Positions 15,936-23,824 of a stretch of 54,161 nt of DNA are shown piece after piece. The stretch's first letter is position 1. Every line of letters starts with the position of its first letter. This stretch comes from an uncultured Centipeda sp. (GTDB lineage: Bacteria > Bacillota > Negativicutes > Selenomonadales > Selenomonadaceae), in assembly GCA_905372865.1 (NCBI GenBank), contig CAJPQT010000019.1:1-54161 (forward strand), read 5' to 3'. The position numbers and the translations under genes were made by a program. Below the pieces are notes generated by a model. The model ran no database searches. It worked only from the letters and a program-made list of their open reading frames with translations, and had not been told where the DNA came from.

Positions 15936-16739
15936 TTATCGAATACTGAAACTTACATTTGTTGTGACCGATACCGTCGCGCCCGTGGGATTCGGATAGC
16001 TGCCGACGGCGTATGCCGCAGCAACGGCCGCATCGTCAAGCATCCCATGTCCGGAGGAGGAGGCGACCGACACGCTCGTGATCGCACCCGAGGCGCTGAT
16101 CGTCGTGACAATCGTCGTCGTACCCTCTAGGCGGCGCTTCATCGCCATATAGGGGTACTCCTTGTTCGCGTTGACTGCTGCCCAGAACCCGTTGGTATCA
16201 AACGGGGCACTGCCCGTTCCCGAGACATTGCCATCGCCCGAGCCCTGACCTGCACCCGAGCCGGAGCCTACGCCCTGCCCGTCGCCCGTTCCATCGCCGC
16301 TGCCCGTGCCCGATCCTGAGCCGGAACCTGAGCCGCTGCCCTCACCGCTGCCTGAGGCTGAGCCTGAGGATGCAGAGGAAGGTGCAGATGTCGAGGACGA
16401 GGCGGACGTTTCAGAAGCCGCCTGTGGTACAGTCACGGCATCCGATGTCGGCACAACCGCATCGGTCGGCGTGATGGGCGGCACAGTCTGCTGCACCGTC
16501 TCGACGCGCTTTGCGACATCCTCCGCCTTCAGCGGCTCGGGGAAGAGGTTCTCGGCACTGCCGCCGCCCTCGTGTCCGCTGCCCTGACTGAAATCGGAGG
16601 CTTGGAGATCGATCTCGTAGACCTGCTGCTCCTTTTCGGCAACAACGACCGCGAGACCGACGGCGAGCAGGAGAAAGATCACGAAGTGAACTGTGGCAGA
16701 GACAATATAGGCCTTACTCCATGAGAGATGTTGCTCCAT
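15936..16739 (-). CDS. tonB: TonB-type energy transducer with Gly/Ser linker
   Basis: A 267-residue protein: a cytoplasmic start (MEQHLSWSKAY), one membrane helix at about 12-36, a long low-complexity periplasmic part, and a C-terminal TonB domain (from FWAAVNANKEYPYMAMKRR). TonB carries proton-motive energy from ExbB/ExbD to outer-membrane receptors. The linker (about residues 115-178) is made almost only of Gly and Ser with scattered Asp, Glu and Thr, in place of the usual Pro-Glu/Pro-Lys rod. The ATG at 16739 follows AAGGGG and starts 4 bp after the exbD stop. A start 9 codons further upstream overlaps exbD and is not favoured. Confidence 0.88.
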   Translation of the reverse strand: MEQHLSWSKAYIVSATVHFVIFLLLAVGLAVVVAEKEQQVYEIDLQASDFSQGSGHEGGGSAENLFPEPLKAEDVAKRVETVQQTVPPITPTDAVVPTSDAVTVPQAASETSASSSTSAPSSASSGSASGSGEGSGSGSGSGSGTGSGDGTGDGQGVGSGSGAGQGSGDGNVSGTGSAPFDTNGFWAAVNANKEYPYMAMKRRLEGTTTIVTTISASGAITSVSVASSSGHGMLDDAAVAAAYAVGSYPNPTGATVSVTTNVSFSIR

Positions 16740-16743
16740 AGAT

Positions 16744-17151
16744 CTACCCCTTCTGTTCTGCAGCAATCGAGAGCCGCTTTACCCCCGCTCCTTTGAGCAT
16801 ATCCATCACGGCAACTACTTGACCGTGTGCCGTGCGCTTGTCTGCCTGCAGGACAACCGCCGCATTCGGGTTCTCCTCCATGTGGCGCTTCATGATTGCC
16901 GCTGACTCCGTGATGCTCACGGGATTGTTGTCAATCGTGATATGCCCCTGCTCGTCGATCGTCATAATGATCGGGAGCTGTGCCGGAGCCGTCGCACTCT
17001 GCGCCTGCGGCAGCTGGACGGCGAGTGCCTTCTGCGCGACCGTCTGCAGACTGTTCATCATGAAGAAGACAAGCAGGAAGAAGATGATGTCGATCATCGG
17101 GATAATCATGAACTCCGGCTTTTTCTTCATGCGGTGATTGCTAAAATTCAT
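16744..17151 (-). CDS. exbD: ExbD-family biopolymer transport protein
   Basis: A 135-residue protein with a short cytoplasmic tail, one membrane helix (IPMIDIIFFLLVFFMMNS) carrying the proton-channel aspartate, and a periplasmic domain. It pairs with ExbB to use the proton gradient for TonB. Its ATG overlaps the exbB stop by one base, so the two are translated together. Confidence 0.94.
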   Translation of the reverse strand: MNFSNHRMKKKPEFMIIPMIDIIFFLLVFFMMNSLQTVAQKALAVQLPQAQSATAPAQLPIIMTIDEQGHITIDNNPVSITESAAIMKRHMEENPNAAVVLQADKRTAHGQVVAVMDMLKGAGVKRLSIAAEQKG

Positions 17152-17771
17152 TACGCATCCCAGCTTTCTTTCTTTGCCGTGACGATCGTCGCGCAGAGAC
17201 GCTCCGTATCCGTCACAATCGTGTCGAGCTGATGACTAAAGTAGGTGTAGACGCAGAATGCAATGATCGCAACGCAGAGACCCGATGCCGTTGCGACCAG
17301 AGCCTCACCGACACCGCCCGTGATCGCGGCTGCGCCGCCGCCCGCATCGAGCACGCTGAACGTCTGGATCATACCCGTGACCGTGCCGAGCAGGCCGAGC
17401 AGCGGGGCAATCGTGACGATCGCGCTCAGATAGTCGAGATAGCGGCGGAAGTTGATCGCCTCCATCGACATGCGGTCGGAGAACGAGCCCTTCATCGAGG
17501 TCTCCGTGGATGCGTTCTCCATGCCGCTCTCGATGATGCGGCTGATGGCGGAGGGGAACTCCTTGCAGAGCTTGCCGACCGTGCTAAAGTCCTTCTGCGT
17601 GGCGGCGTGGTAGACCCCGTGGAAGAACACACGCGAACCCTTGCGGTTGATGCGGTAGTAGTAGAACCGCTCCACTGCAATCGCAAGCGTGATGAGCGAG
17701 AGAATCAGAAGGGGATACATGACGAATCCACCGCTGTGAAAGAGGTGGACTGCGCTCTCAAAACCTGACAT
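17151..17771 (-). CDS. exbB: ExbB-family proton-channel protein
   Basis: A 206-residue protein with three membrane segments: one near the N-terminus (FVMYPLLILSLITLAIAVER), then IVTIAPLLGLLGTVTGMIQTF and a third in VGEALVATASGLCVAIIAF. This is the MotA/TolQ/ExbB channel fold. AAAGGAG precedes the ATG, 22 bp after the receptor gene. Gene order receptor-exbB-exbD-tonB indicates a dedicated energizing set. Confidence 0.95.
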   Translation of the reverse strand: MSGFESAVHLFHSGGFVMYPLLILSLITLAIAVERFYYYRINRKGSRVFFHGVYHAATQKDFSTVGKLCKEFPSAISRIIESGMENASTETSMKGSFSDRMSMEAINFRRYLDYLSAIVTIAPLLGLLGTVTGMIQTFSVLDAGGGAAAITGGVGEALVATASGLCVAIIAFCVYTYFSHQLDTIVTDTERLCATIVTAKKESWDA

Positions 17772-17793
17772 AAGCTAAGCTCCTTTGTATAGA

Positions 17794-20226
17794 TTAGAAC
17801 ATCATGCGCATACCGAGGCGGTAGATGCGCCCGCCCATTCCGAGGAACGGGTCGTATTGGTTGAAGATGTTGGTGATGCCGGCGTAGAACGTAAGGAAGT
17901 GGTGGTAGTCCTTCTCGACCATCAGATTCCACAGGCCGTAGTTCTTCTCGCGGGCGACTTTCTCGCGGTTGGAATCGTGCTGAATGTCGCCGCGCATATA
18001 TTCTTTCGCATCGGTTTCGTTTCGGAACATACGATAGACCTTTCCTGTATTGGGATCGGTAAACTCGACGTGTTCCAAGTTCCTGGCACCGTTGCCGGTG
18101 AGGCGGCCCGTTGCGATGCGGTCACGGATATCGAGGTAGTTCCGTGTATAGTCGCCCCAGAAGGTTGCACGCCAGCCGTTCTTCGGATCGCTGTACGTCA
18201 TCGTGAGGTTCAGCATGTGCCGGCCGCGTCCCTCGAGGCGCTTGCCCGTCTGACGGTCATAAGCGTCGAGATAGGTATAGCCCGCCTTGATATTGAAATC
18301 GCGTGCAACCTGATGCGTCACCTCCGCCTCGATGCCCTGCGTACGTGCCTTGGAGATATTTGCATAGGTATAGACATCATCCGTGGCGGGAATGCCGGAT
18401 GCAAAATCCGTCTCATCAATCACATCGTTTTCAATATCGCTCCAGTTGCTCGCAGCATTGAGATTGTTTACAAGATCGTCATAACTGTACCAACTATAGG
18501 GACTCGGATATAGTATTTGCCGATCATAATAAGTACGTCCGTAGAGATTCTTGCTGTCCTTCTCTCCCTTATACATGATCTGCATATAGTCTTTGTAATC
18601 GTTGCGGAAGAGGGTGATCTTGGCACTCGTCTTCTTGTTGAACTCCTTTTCGACGGAGATGTCCATGTTGAGCGCCTTCTCGGGCTTCAGCTCGGGATTG
18701 CCTTGGAAGAACCATCCGTTTCGAATCGGTGGGGTAGCGTTCAACGACGGTTCATACATCTCCCAGTCATGGTAGAGCTCGGCGATGCCGCCCGTTGCGA
18801 AGCTCGTGCCGATGTTCGTCTTGATGCGGACGTTGTTCTGCGCCTTATACGTCGCGCCGATGGACGGGGAGACGTTCACGCCGAAATGGCTGTGATTCGT
18901 ATAGCGCAGAGCGGGGATGATGAGCAGCTTCTTGCCAACCTGCCAGTCATCCATGATGTAGGCACTGTAGTAGTTCAGCGAGGTTTCATAGATATCGCCG
19001 GTGTAGGAGCGTCTATTCGGATTCAATGGATCCATGGGATTTGGGAAGGTATAGATACGCCTTTCCTGCCGTGCCGTCTGTCCTGGAACGTAGATTCGTG
19101 TTCCCTCACCGTATTCATCGTGATAGTCGGCTCCGACGGTGACATAGTGCTTGTCATGCGCCATCACACCGACCGATGCCTCCATGACATTATCCACGCG
19201 ATTGAAGTTGTCGAAGTAGAAATGTCGGTAGGGGAGCCCCCGTCCAAAGACATCATAATTTACATCGGAGTTATGCTCCGTTTGGTAGAGGCGCACGTGG
19301 TAGTCCGCGTGGCTTGTCTGCTTCTTCCAGTCGATGCTGAAGTTATTGCGCCATGCATCTTCTGCTGCAATCATAGCGATGGACTTGCCGCCGCTGAATC
19401 TGCCAAGCGTTGTATCCTTCTGCAGATCCTCCGTCTGACGATCTGCAGAGATGGTGATTGTCTCGTCCTTGCCGATCGTAAACTCGGCACGTGCACTCAT
19501 CGGGTTGCGATCGCCATAGTACTGCATGGACGTGCCATCTCTGTCGTAGAGGAACGGAGCGGTCTTGCTCCATCCATAGGAGAAGTCCATATACGTTCCG
19601 CCGCCGAGGTCGCCTGTGGAGAGTCCGATGCTGTGGTTGTACTGATGCCCCTTTACGTCGATCCACGAGCCCTCGGTCGTCAGACGCACGCCCCTGCGAT
19701 GGGAGACCTTCGTGATGATGTTGATGACACCGCCGATGGCATCTGCACCGTAGCGTGCCGTACCTGAGCCGCGGATGATCTCAATGTGGTCGATGTCATC
19801 GAGCCCGATGCGGTTCACCTCGTCTGTTGCACCGTAGTACTTGCTGAGGCCTCCCGCGAGTCTGCGCCCGTCGACGAGGATGAGGGTGTGGCGCGGCTCT
19901 GCGCCGCGGATGCTGACGGTCTTGCGCCCCATGTTGTCCGTGCCCATCTGGACATCCTGCTCCGCCGCGAGTGCGTCCGAGAGCGTGCGTGCCCCCTTGC
20001 GGTCGAGATCGGCACGGGAGATGATCGTCTTTGTTTCGGGAGCTTCCTTGAGCATCTCTTTATCGAAGTCCACCTCCACGTGGATATCTTCGGTTGAGAC
20101 TTTTGACTTATCCCCCCCCCCCGAAACGTCCTCTGCTGCGTATCCGTGCGGTGATCCAAGGCAGGCAAGCACGGCTGCGGTCAGCAGTGCATATCGTCCT
20201 TGACGTATTTTTCCTTTGAATGTCAT
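17794..20226 (-). CDS. TonB-dependent outer-membrane receptor, siderophore type, with poly-G tract
   Basis: An 810-residue receptor: signal peptide (about 1-30, ending HGYA-AE), N-terminal plug (about 60-165, with SIRGAEPRHTLILVDGRRL and GSGTARYGADAIGGVINIIT) and a 22-strand-type barrel ending in the outer-membrane signal RLGMRMMF. The plug resembles ferric-catecholate/colicin receptors of the CirA/FepA class. The ligand cannot be read from sequence, and heme or cobalamin are alternatives. The Fur-like site at the promoter favours iron. Codons 35-39 contain eleven consecutive Gs. The present length keeps the frame. Twelve would give an immediate TAA, and ten would shift into a frame that closes at about 19815. 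Confidence 0.93.
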   Translation of the reverse strand: MTFKGKIRQGRYALLTAAVLACLGSPHGYAAEDVSGGGDKSKVSTEDIHVEVDFDKEMLKEAPETKTIISRADLDRKGARTLSDALAAEQDVQMGTDNMGRKTVSIRGAEPRHTLILVDGRRLAGGLSKYYGATDEVNRIGLDDIDHIEIIRGSGTARYGADAIGGVINIITKVSHRRGVRLTTEGSWIDVKGHQYNHSIGLSTGDLGGGTYMDFSYGWSKTAPFLYDRDGTSMQYYGDRNPMSARAEFTIGKDETITISADRQTEDLQKDTTLGRFSGGKSIAMIAAEDAWRNNFSIDWKKQTSHADYHVRLYQTEHNSDVNYDVFGRGLPYRHFYFDNFNRVDNVMEASVGVMAHDKHYVTVGADYHDEYGEGTRIYVPGQTARQERRIYTFPNPMDPLNPNRRSYTGDIYETSLNYYSAYIMDDWQVGKKLLIIPALRYTNHSHFGVNVSPSIGATYKAQNNVRIKTNIGTSFATGGIAELYHDWEMYEPSLNATPPIRNGWFFQGNPELKPEKALNMDISVEKEFNKKTSAKITLFRNDYKDYMQIMYKGEKDSKNLYGRTYYDRQILYPSPYSWYSYDDLVNNLNAASNWSDIENDVIDETDFASGIPATDDVYTYANISKARTQGIEAEVTHQVARDFNIKAGYTYLDAYDRQTGKRLEGRGRHMLNLTMTYSDPKNGWRATFWGDYTRNYLDIRDRIATGRLTGNGARNLEHVEFTDPNTGKVYRMFRNETDAKEYMRGDIQHDSNREKVAREKNYGLWNLMVEKDYHHFLTFYAGITNIFNQYDPFLGMGGRIYRLGMRMMF
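20112..20122 (-). repeat. Eleven-base poly-G (coding strand) tract in the receptor gene
   Basis: On the plus strand this is CCCCCCCCCCC. On the coding strand it spans TCG-GGG-GGG-GGG-GAT (Ser-Gly-Gly-Gly-Asp), just after the predicted signal peptide cleavage site. Homopolymers of this length in surface-protein genes are typical slipped-strand contingency loci. Confidence 0.85.
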
Positions 20227-20264
20227 ACCTTGAAAAATCCTTTCTGTAGAGATGAAAAAATAAT

Positions 20265-20305
20265 GAACACGATAATCATTATATGAAAAAATATAATGAT
20301 GTCAA
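20265..20305 (-). promoter_or_regulatory. Receptor operon promoter with Fur-like box
   Basis: On the minus strand TTGACA (plus 20300-20305) and TATAAT (plus 20278-20283), both perfect, are 16 bp apart. GAACACGATAATCATTATA (plus 20265-20283) covers the -10 box. It matches the 19-bp Fur consensus GATAATGATAATCATTATC at 14 positions, including an unbroken GATAATCATTAT. Inferred: iron-responsive repression of receptor-exbB-exbD-tonB. Confidence 0.75.
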
Positions 20306-20334
20306 GAGTAATATTCACTATCATAAGCTCTGTT

Positions 20335-20363
20335 TTGACAATGCGAATTTTTTTTATTATACT
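20335..20363 (+). promoter_or_regulatory. Promoter of the yacL-ispD-ispF unit
   Basis: TTGACA (20335-20340) and TATACT (20358-20363) are 17 bp apart. The promoter diverges from the receptor promoter, with about 30 bp between the two -35 boxes. Confidence 0.75.
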
Positions 20364-20428
20364 GAGAGAGTTGAGAAGGGAGCGATTCGTTTCTTTTTCC
20401 GACCATAAATATGAGAGGAGGTGAATGT

Positions 20429-21577
20429 TTGTTATTTGATCGCATTTTACGTTTTTTCATTGTGCTCATCATGGCGATTGTTGGCGGTACTCTGTTTGAG
20501 CTTGCGATCCCGACGGTGAGCGACTATTTCACTGCGCCGTTTTGGCATATTGAGCTCGGCATGTTTGGGCTCTCACCGGCCGGGCTTCTCTGCATTCTCA
20601 TCGGTACGATTCTCGGCGGCGTACTCGGTTATCCTCTCGCGCCGTTCTTTACGGGACGGCTCCGACGTTTCTCCGTGTGGGTGGAGGGACAGCTCGGCAA
20701 GATGCCGACGCGGGATGTGATCGCAGGGGCAATCGGACTTTTTATTGGACTCATCATTGCGCGTCTCCTCGGCGATGCGTTTTCTATGATACCGATTGTC
20801 GGCGATTATATTCCCATTGTATTCAGCATCGTGCTCGGCTATCTCGGTGTTCACATCATGGTGCGAAAGCAGGAGGAGCTTGCGGCGGTCTTTGATTTCA
20901 TCCCGCGGTTCCTGCGCGATATGTCACGCATGCGTGAGGGGCGTTCTCCTGCGCAGGCTGCGGTACAGCCGCCGCAGGCAGAGCGTCAGTACAAGCTGCT
21001 CGATACGAGCGTCATCATCGACGGCCGTATTGCGGACATCTGTGAGACGGGATTCCTTGAGGGGACACTCCTGATCCCCGTCTTTGTGCTCGAAGAACTG
21101 CAGCATATCGCAGACTCGGCGGACTCGCTGAAGCGCGTGCGCGGACGCAGAGGTCTTGACATCCTGCAAAAGATCCGCAAGGAGTCGCGCATGAAGGTGG
21201 AGGTCACAGAGGCGGATTTCGAGGATATTCCCGAGGTGGATTCAAAGCTCATGCAGCTGGCGCAGGAGGTTGGCGGCAAGATCATCACGAATGATTTCAA
21301 CCTGAACAAGGTGGCACAGCTGCGTGGCGTTCCCGTGCTCAATATCAATGCCCTCTCGAATGCGGTGAAACCGGTCGCCATTCCGGGCGATCTCATGACG
21401 GTGCAGATTGTCCGTCCGGGCAAGGAACACGGGCAGGGGCTCGCCTATCTCGATGACGGGACGATGATCGTTGTGGACGGCGGATTTCGCTGCATGAACG
21501 AGGTCGTGTCCGTGGAGGTGACATCGGCGCTTCAGACTGCGGCAGGGCGCATGATTTTTGCGAAGCTGACGCGGTAA
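20429..21577 (+). CDS. yacL: PIN/TRAM-domain membrane protein, YacL family
   Basis: A 382-residue protein with four N-terminal membrane segments (about 1-150), a PIN nuclease domain (LLDTSVIIDGRIADI ... IITNDFNLNKVAQL, with acidic residues placed as in active PIN enzymes) and a C-terminal TRAM RNA-binding domain (about 315-382). YacL lies before ispD in many Firmicutes, and its target is not settled. GGAGGTGA (20417-20424) supports a TTG start at 20429. The in-frame ATG at 20411 has no ribosome site and would place this Shine-Dalgarno inside the gene, but automated annotation may choose it. Confidence 0.88.
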   Translation: MLFDRILRFFIVLIMAIVGGTLFELAIPTVSDYFTAPFWHIELGMFGLSPAGLLCILIGTILGGVLGYPLAPFFTGRLRRFSVWVEGQLGKMPTRDVIAGAIGLFIGLIIARLLGDAFSMIPIVGDYIPIVFSIVLGYLGVHIMVRKQEELAAVFDFIPRFLRDMSRMREGRSPAQAAVQPPQAERQYKLLDTSVIIDGRIADICETGFLEGTLLIPVFVLEELQHIADSADSLKRVRGRRGLDILQKIRKESRMKVEVTEADFEDIPEVDSKLMQLAQEVGGKIITNDFNLNKVAQLRGVPVLNINALSNAVKPVAIPGDLMTVQIVRPGKEHGQGLAYLDDGTMIVVDGGFRCMNEVVSVEVTSALQTAAGRMIFAKLTR

Positions 21578-21603
21578 CCGCATGATGCTCAGGAGGGGAA
21601 TGT

Positions 21604-22374
21604 ATGGTTAGTGTGGTTTTTCCCGCAGCGGGACAGGCACATCGGATGCAGGCAGGGCTGAACAAGGTATTCTTGACGCTTGCCGGAAAGCCGATGCTCC
21701 TGCGGACGCTGCTCACGTTTTCCAAGGTGCCCGAGGTCGGCGAGCTGATCGTTGCTGTCGGTGCGGATGAGGTGGAGGCGGTGAAGGGGCTTCTCAGCCG
21801 TGTCAAGGGGCTTGCCCCGTGGCAGGTGGTCGAGGGCGGCTCGGAGCGGCAGTATTCGATCCGCAACGGCCTTTCCCTCGTCTCGGAGGAGGCGGACATT
21901 GTGCTTGTGCATGACGCAGCGCGCCCGCTGATCCGTCGTGAGACCATCGAGGAGCTCATTCGCGTGGTACGTGCAGAGGGCGCGGCGATTATCGCTGTGC
22001 CCGAGAAGAATACGATCAAGATCGCCTCGGAAGATGCCGTCGTGGTCTCAACGCCTCCGCGCAGTACACTCTGGCAGGTGCAGACCCCGCAGGGCTTTCG
22101 CAAAGAGATTTTGCTTGAGGCGAATCGACGTGCGGATGAGGATGGTTTTCTCGGAACGGATGATGCGAGCCTTGTGGAGCGCATCGGCGTTCCTGTGCGC
22201 ATTGTCAAGGGTGAGTACAGTAATATCAAGGTGACAACGCCCGAGGATATGGTGGTTGCGGAGGCGATCCTACGCAATGACATGGGGGCGGGCGAGCTGA
22301 TGAAGACCGCTGTGCATGAGGCAAAGCGTCTCCTTGGCGGGGTTGTGCGGCGACGGAAGGGAGAGGGCGAATGA
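21604..22374 (+). CDS. ispD: 2-C-methyl-D-erythritol 4-phosphate cytidylyltransferase
   Basis: A 256-residue nucleotidyltransferase of the MEP isoprenoid pathway. It joins CTP with methylerythritol phosphate. The N-terminal nucleotide loop FPAAGQAHRMQAGLNKVFL, the VHDAARPL motif and the TPQGFRKEIL motif are present. The C-terminus is about 25 residues longer than usual and basic (RLLGGVVRRRKGEGE). The stop overlaps the ispF start by 4 bp (ATGA). Confidence 0.96.
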   Translation: MVSVVFPAAGQAHRMQAGLNKVFLTLAGKPMLLRTLLTFSKVPEVGELIVAVGADEVEAVKGLLSRVKGLAPWQVVEGGSERQYSIRNGLSLVSEEADIVLVHDAARPLIRRETIEELIRVVRAEGAAIIAVPEKNTIKIASEDAVVVSTPPRSTLWQVQTPQGFRKEILLEANRRADEDGFLGTDDASLVERIGVPVRIVKGEYSNIKVTTPEDMVVAEAILRNDMGAGELMKTAVHEAKRLLGGVVRRRKGEGE

Positions 22375-22847
22375 CGCGGTTTGGCATGGGCTATGATGTG
22401 CACCGTCTGGTCGAGGGGCGCAGGCTCATTCTCGGCGGCGTGGATGTGCCGTATGAAAAGGGCCTGCTCGGACACTCGGATGCCGATGTGCTCCTCCATG
22501 CGGTCTCGGATGCCCTGCTCGGTGCGGCGGCGCTCGGGGATATTGGGACGCATTTTCCCGATACGGATGAGCGCTTTCGCGGCGCAGACAGCGGCAAGCT
22601 TCTCGCCGAGGTCGCGCGTCTCGTGCGTGCGGAGGGCTATGCCATCGGCAATGTGGATGCGACGATTGTCGCGCAGGCACCGAAGCTGCTGCCGCATATC
22701 CCTCGGATGCGTGAGAATATCGCGCGGATGATTGGCGTGGCGGTCGGTGATGTCAATGTCAAGGCGACGACGGAGGAGCGGCTCGGGTTCACGGGCAGCG
22801 GGGAAGGAATGTCTGCCTATGCCGTTGCGGGCATAGAGCGCGTATAA
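22371..22847 (+). CDS. ispF: 2-C-methyl-D-erythritol 2,4-cyclodiphosphate synthase
   Basis: A 158-residue trimeric zinc enzyme of the MEP pathway, releasing CMP to form the cyclodiphosphate. Metal ligands are visible in GYDVHRL (Asp, His) and HSDADVLLHAVSDALLGA (His). The C-terminal TTEERLGFTGSGEGMSAYAV is typical. It is coupled to ispD by overlap, and the two steps flank the kinase IspE, which is absent here. Confidence 0.97.
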   Translation: MTRFGMGYDVHRLVEGRRLILGGVDVPYEKGLLGHSDADVLLHAVSDALLGAAALGDIGTHFPDTDERFRGADSGKLLAEVARLVRAEGYAIGNVDATIVAQAPKLLPHIPRMRENIARMIGVAVGDVNVKATTEERLGFTGSGEGMSAYAVAGIERV

Positions 22848-22863
22848 TATAGGAGGTAGTAAC

Positions 22864-23808
22864 GTGGCAAATCAGCTGAAAGAACTCTTGGGAATCGAAG
22901 TCCCCATTCTGCAGGGCGGCATGGCGTGGATCTCGGAGGCGAATCTCGCGTCTGCGGTATCGAATGCGGGTGGTGCGGGCATCATCTCGACGGGGGGCCG
23001 TACGACGGAGTACACGCGCGATGAGATTCGCCGCTGCCGCACGCTGACGGATCGTCCATTTGGCGTGAATGTCATGCTCATGGCACCGAACAAGGATGAG
23101 ATCGTCGATGTGATCTGTGAGGAAAAGCCGACGTTCGTGACGCTCGGTGCGGGCAATCCCGTCCCATACTTTGAAAAGTTCCATGCGGCAGGCGTGAAGG
23201 TGATCCCCGTCGTGCCGAGCGTGAAGCTCGCAAAACGTGTGGAGGAGAAAGGCGCGGATGCGATTGTTGTGGAGGGCATGGAGGCCGGCGGCCATATCGG
23301 TGTCCTGTCGACCATGCCGCTGATGGAGCAGGTCATCCCCGAGGTAAAGCTCCCCGTTGTCATGGCGGGCGGCTTCGGCGACGGACGCGGTCTTGCGGCA
23401 GCGCTGCTCATGGGTGCGGCGGGCATTCAGATGGGGACGCGCTTCCTCGTTGCCGAGGAGTGCGTTGTACACGACAATATGAAGGCGAAGCTGATCGAGG
23501 CAGTGGACACGGATACGATTGTGACGGGTTTCACCATTGGTGGATCGGTACGCGGGATCAAGAACAAGTTCTCCGAGGACTTTGTCGCACTCGAACTCTC
23601 GGGCAAAGCGACGAAGCAGGAGCTGCTCGACCGTGCGACGGGCACGAACAAGCTCGCTGCCGTGGACGGCGATGTCGTCAATGGCATGATGCAGGCGGGC
23701 GAGACCCTGACGCTCCTGCGTGAGGTCGAACCGGTCAAGGTGATTGTGGATCGCATCGTGCGCGAGGCGCGTGAGGTGCTTGCGCGTGCGGCGAAGATTG
23801 AAGTTTAA
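22864..23808 (+). CDS. fabK: FMN-dependent enoyl-ACP reductase II
   Basis: A 314-residue TIM-barrel flavoprotein related to 2-nitropropane dioxygenase. The family signatures are PILQGGMAWISEANLASAVS, GVNVMLMAP, VVEGMEAGGHIG and GAAGIQMGTRFL. FabK reduces the trans-2-enoyl-ACP double bond at the last step of each fatty-acid elongation cycle, in place of FabI. It follows ispF by 16 bp with AGGAGG upstream, so it is probably part of the yacL-ispDF transcript rather than a fab cluster. A nitronate monooxygenase is the main alternative for this fold. Confidence 0.88.
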   Translation: MANQLKELLGIEVPILQGGMAWISEANLASAVSNAGGAGIISTGGRTTEYTRDEIRRCRTLTDRPFGVNVMLMAPNKDEIVDVICEEKPTFVTLGAGNPVPYFEKFHAAGVKVIPVVPSVKLAKRVEEKGADAIVVEGMEAGGHIGVLSTMPLMEQVIPEVKLPVVMAGGFGDGRGLAAALLMGAAGIQMGTRFLVAEECVVHDNMKAKLIEAVDTDTIVTGFTIGGSVRGIKNKFSEDFVALELSGKATKQELLDRATGTNKLAAVDGDVVNGMMQAGETLTLLREVEPVKVIVDRIVREAREVLARAAKIEV

Positions 23809-23824
23809 GGGGTAAATCAGGGGA

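Noticed and set aside
16206..16382. Possible CRISPR or tandem DNA array in the Gly/Ser region
   Set aside because: The periodicity is codon-level (Gly-Ser) inside tonB, with no conserved repeat and spacer units.
18517..19767. 416-codon open frame on the plus strand inside the receptor gene
   Set aside because: Mirror of the receptor's own codon pattern. The receptor has a signal peptide, plug and barrel signature, and this frame has none.
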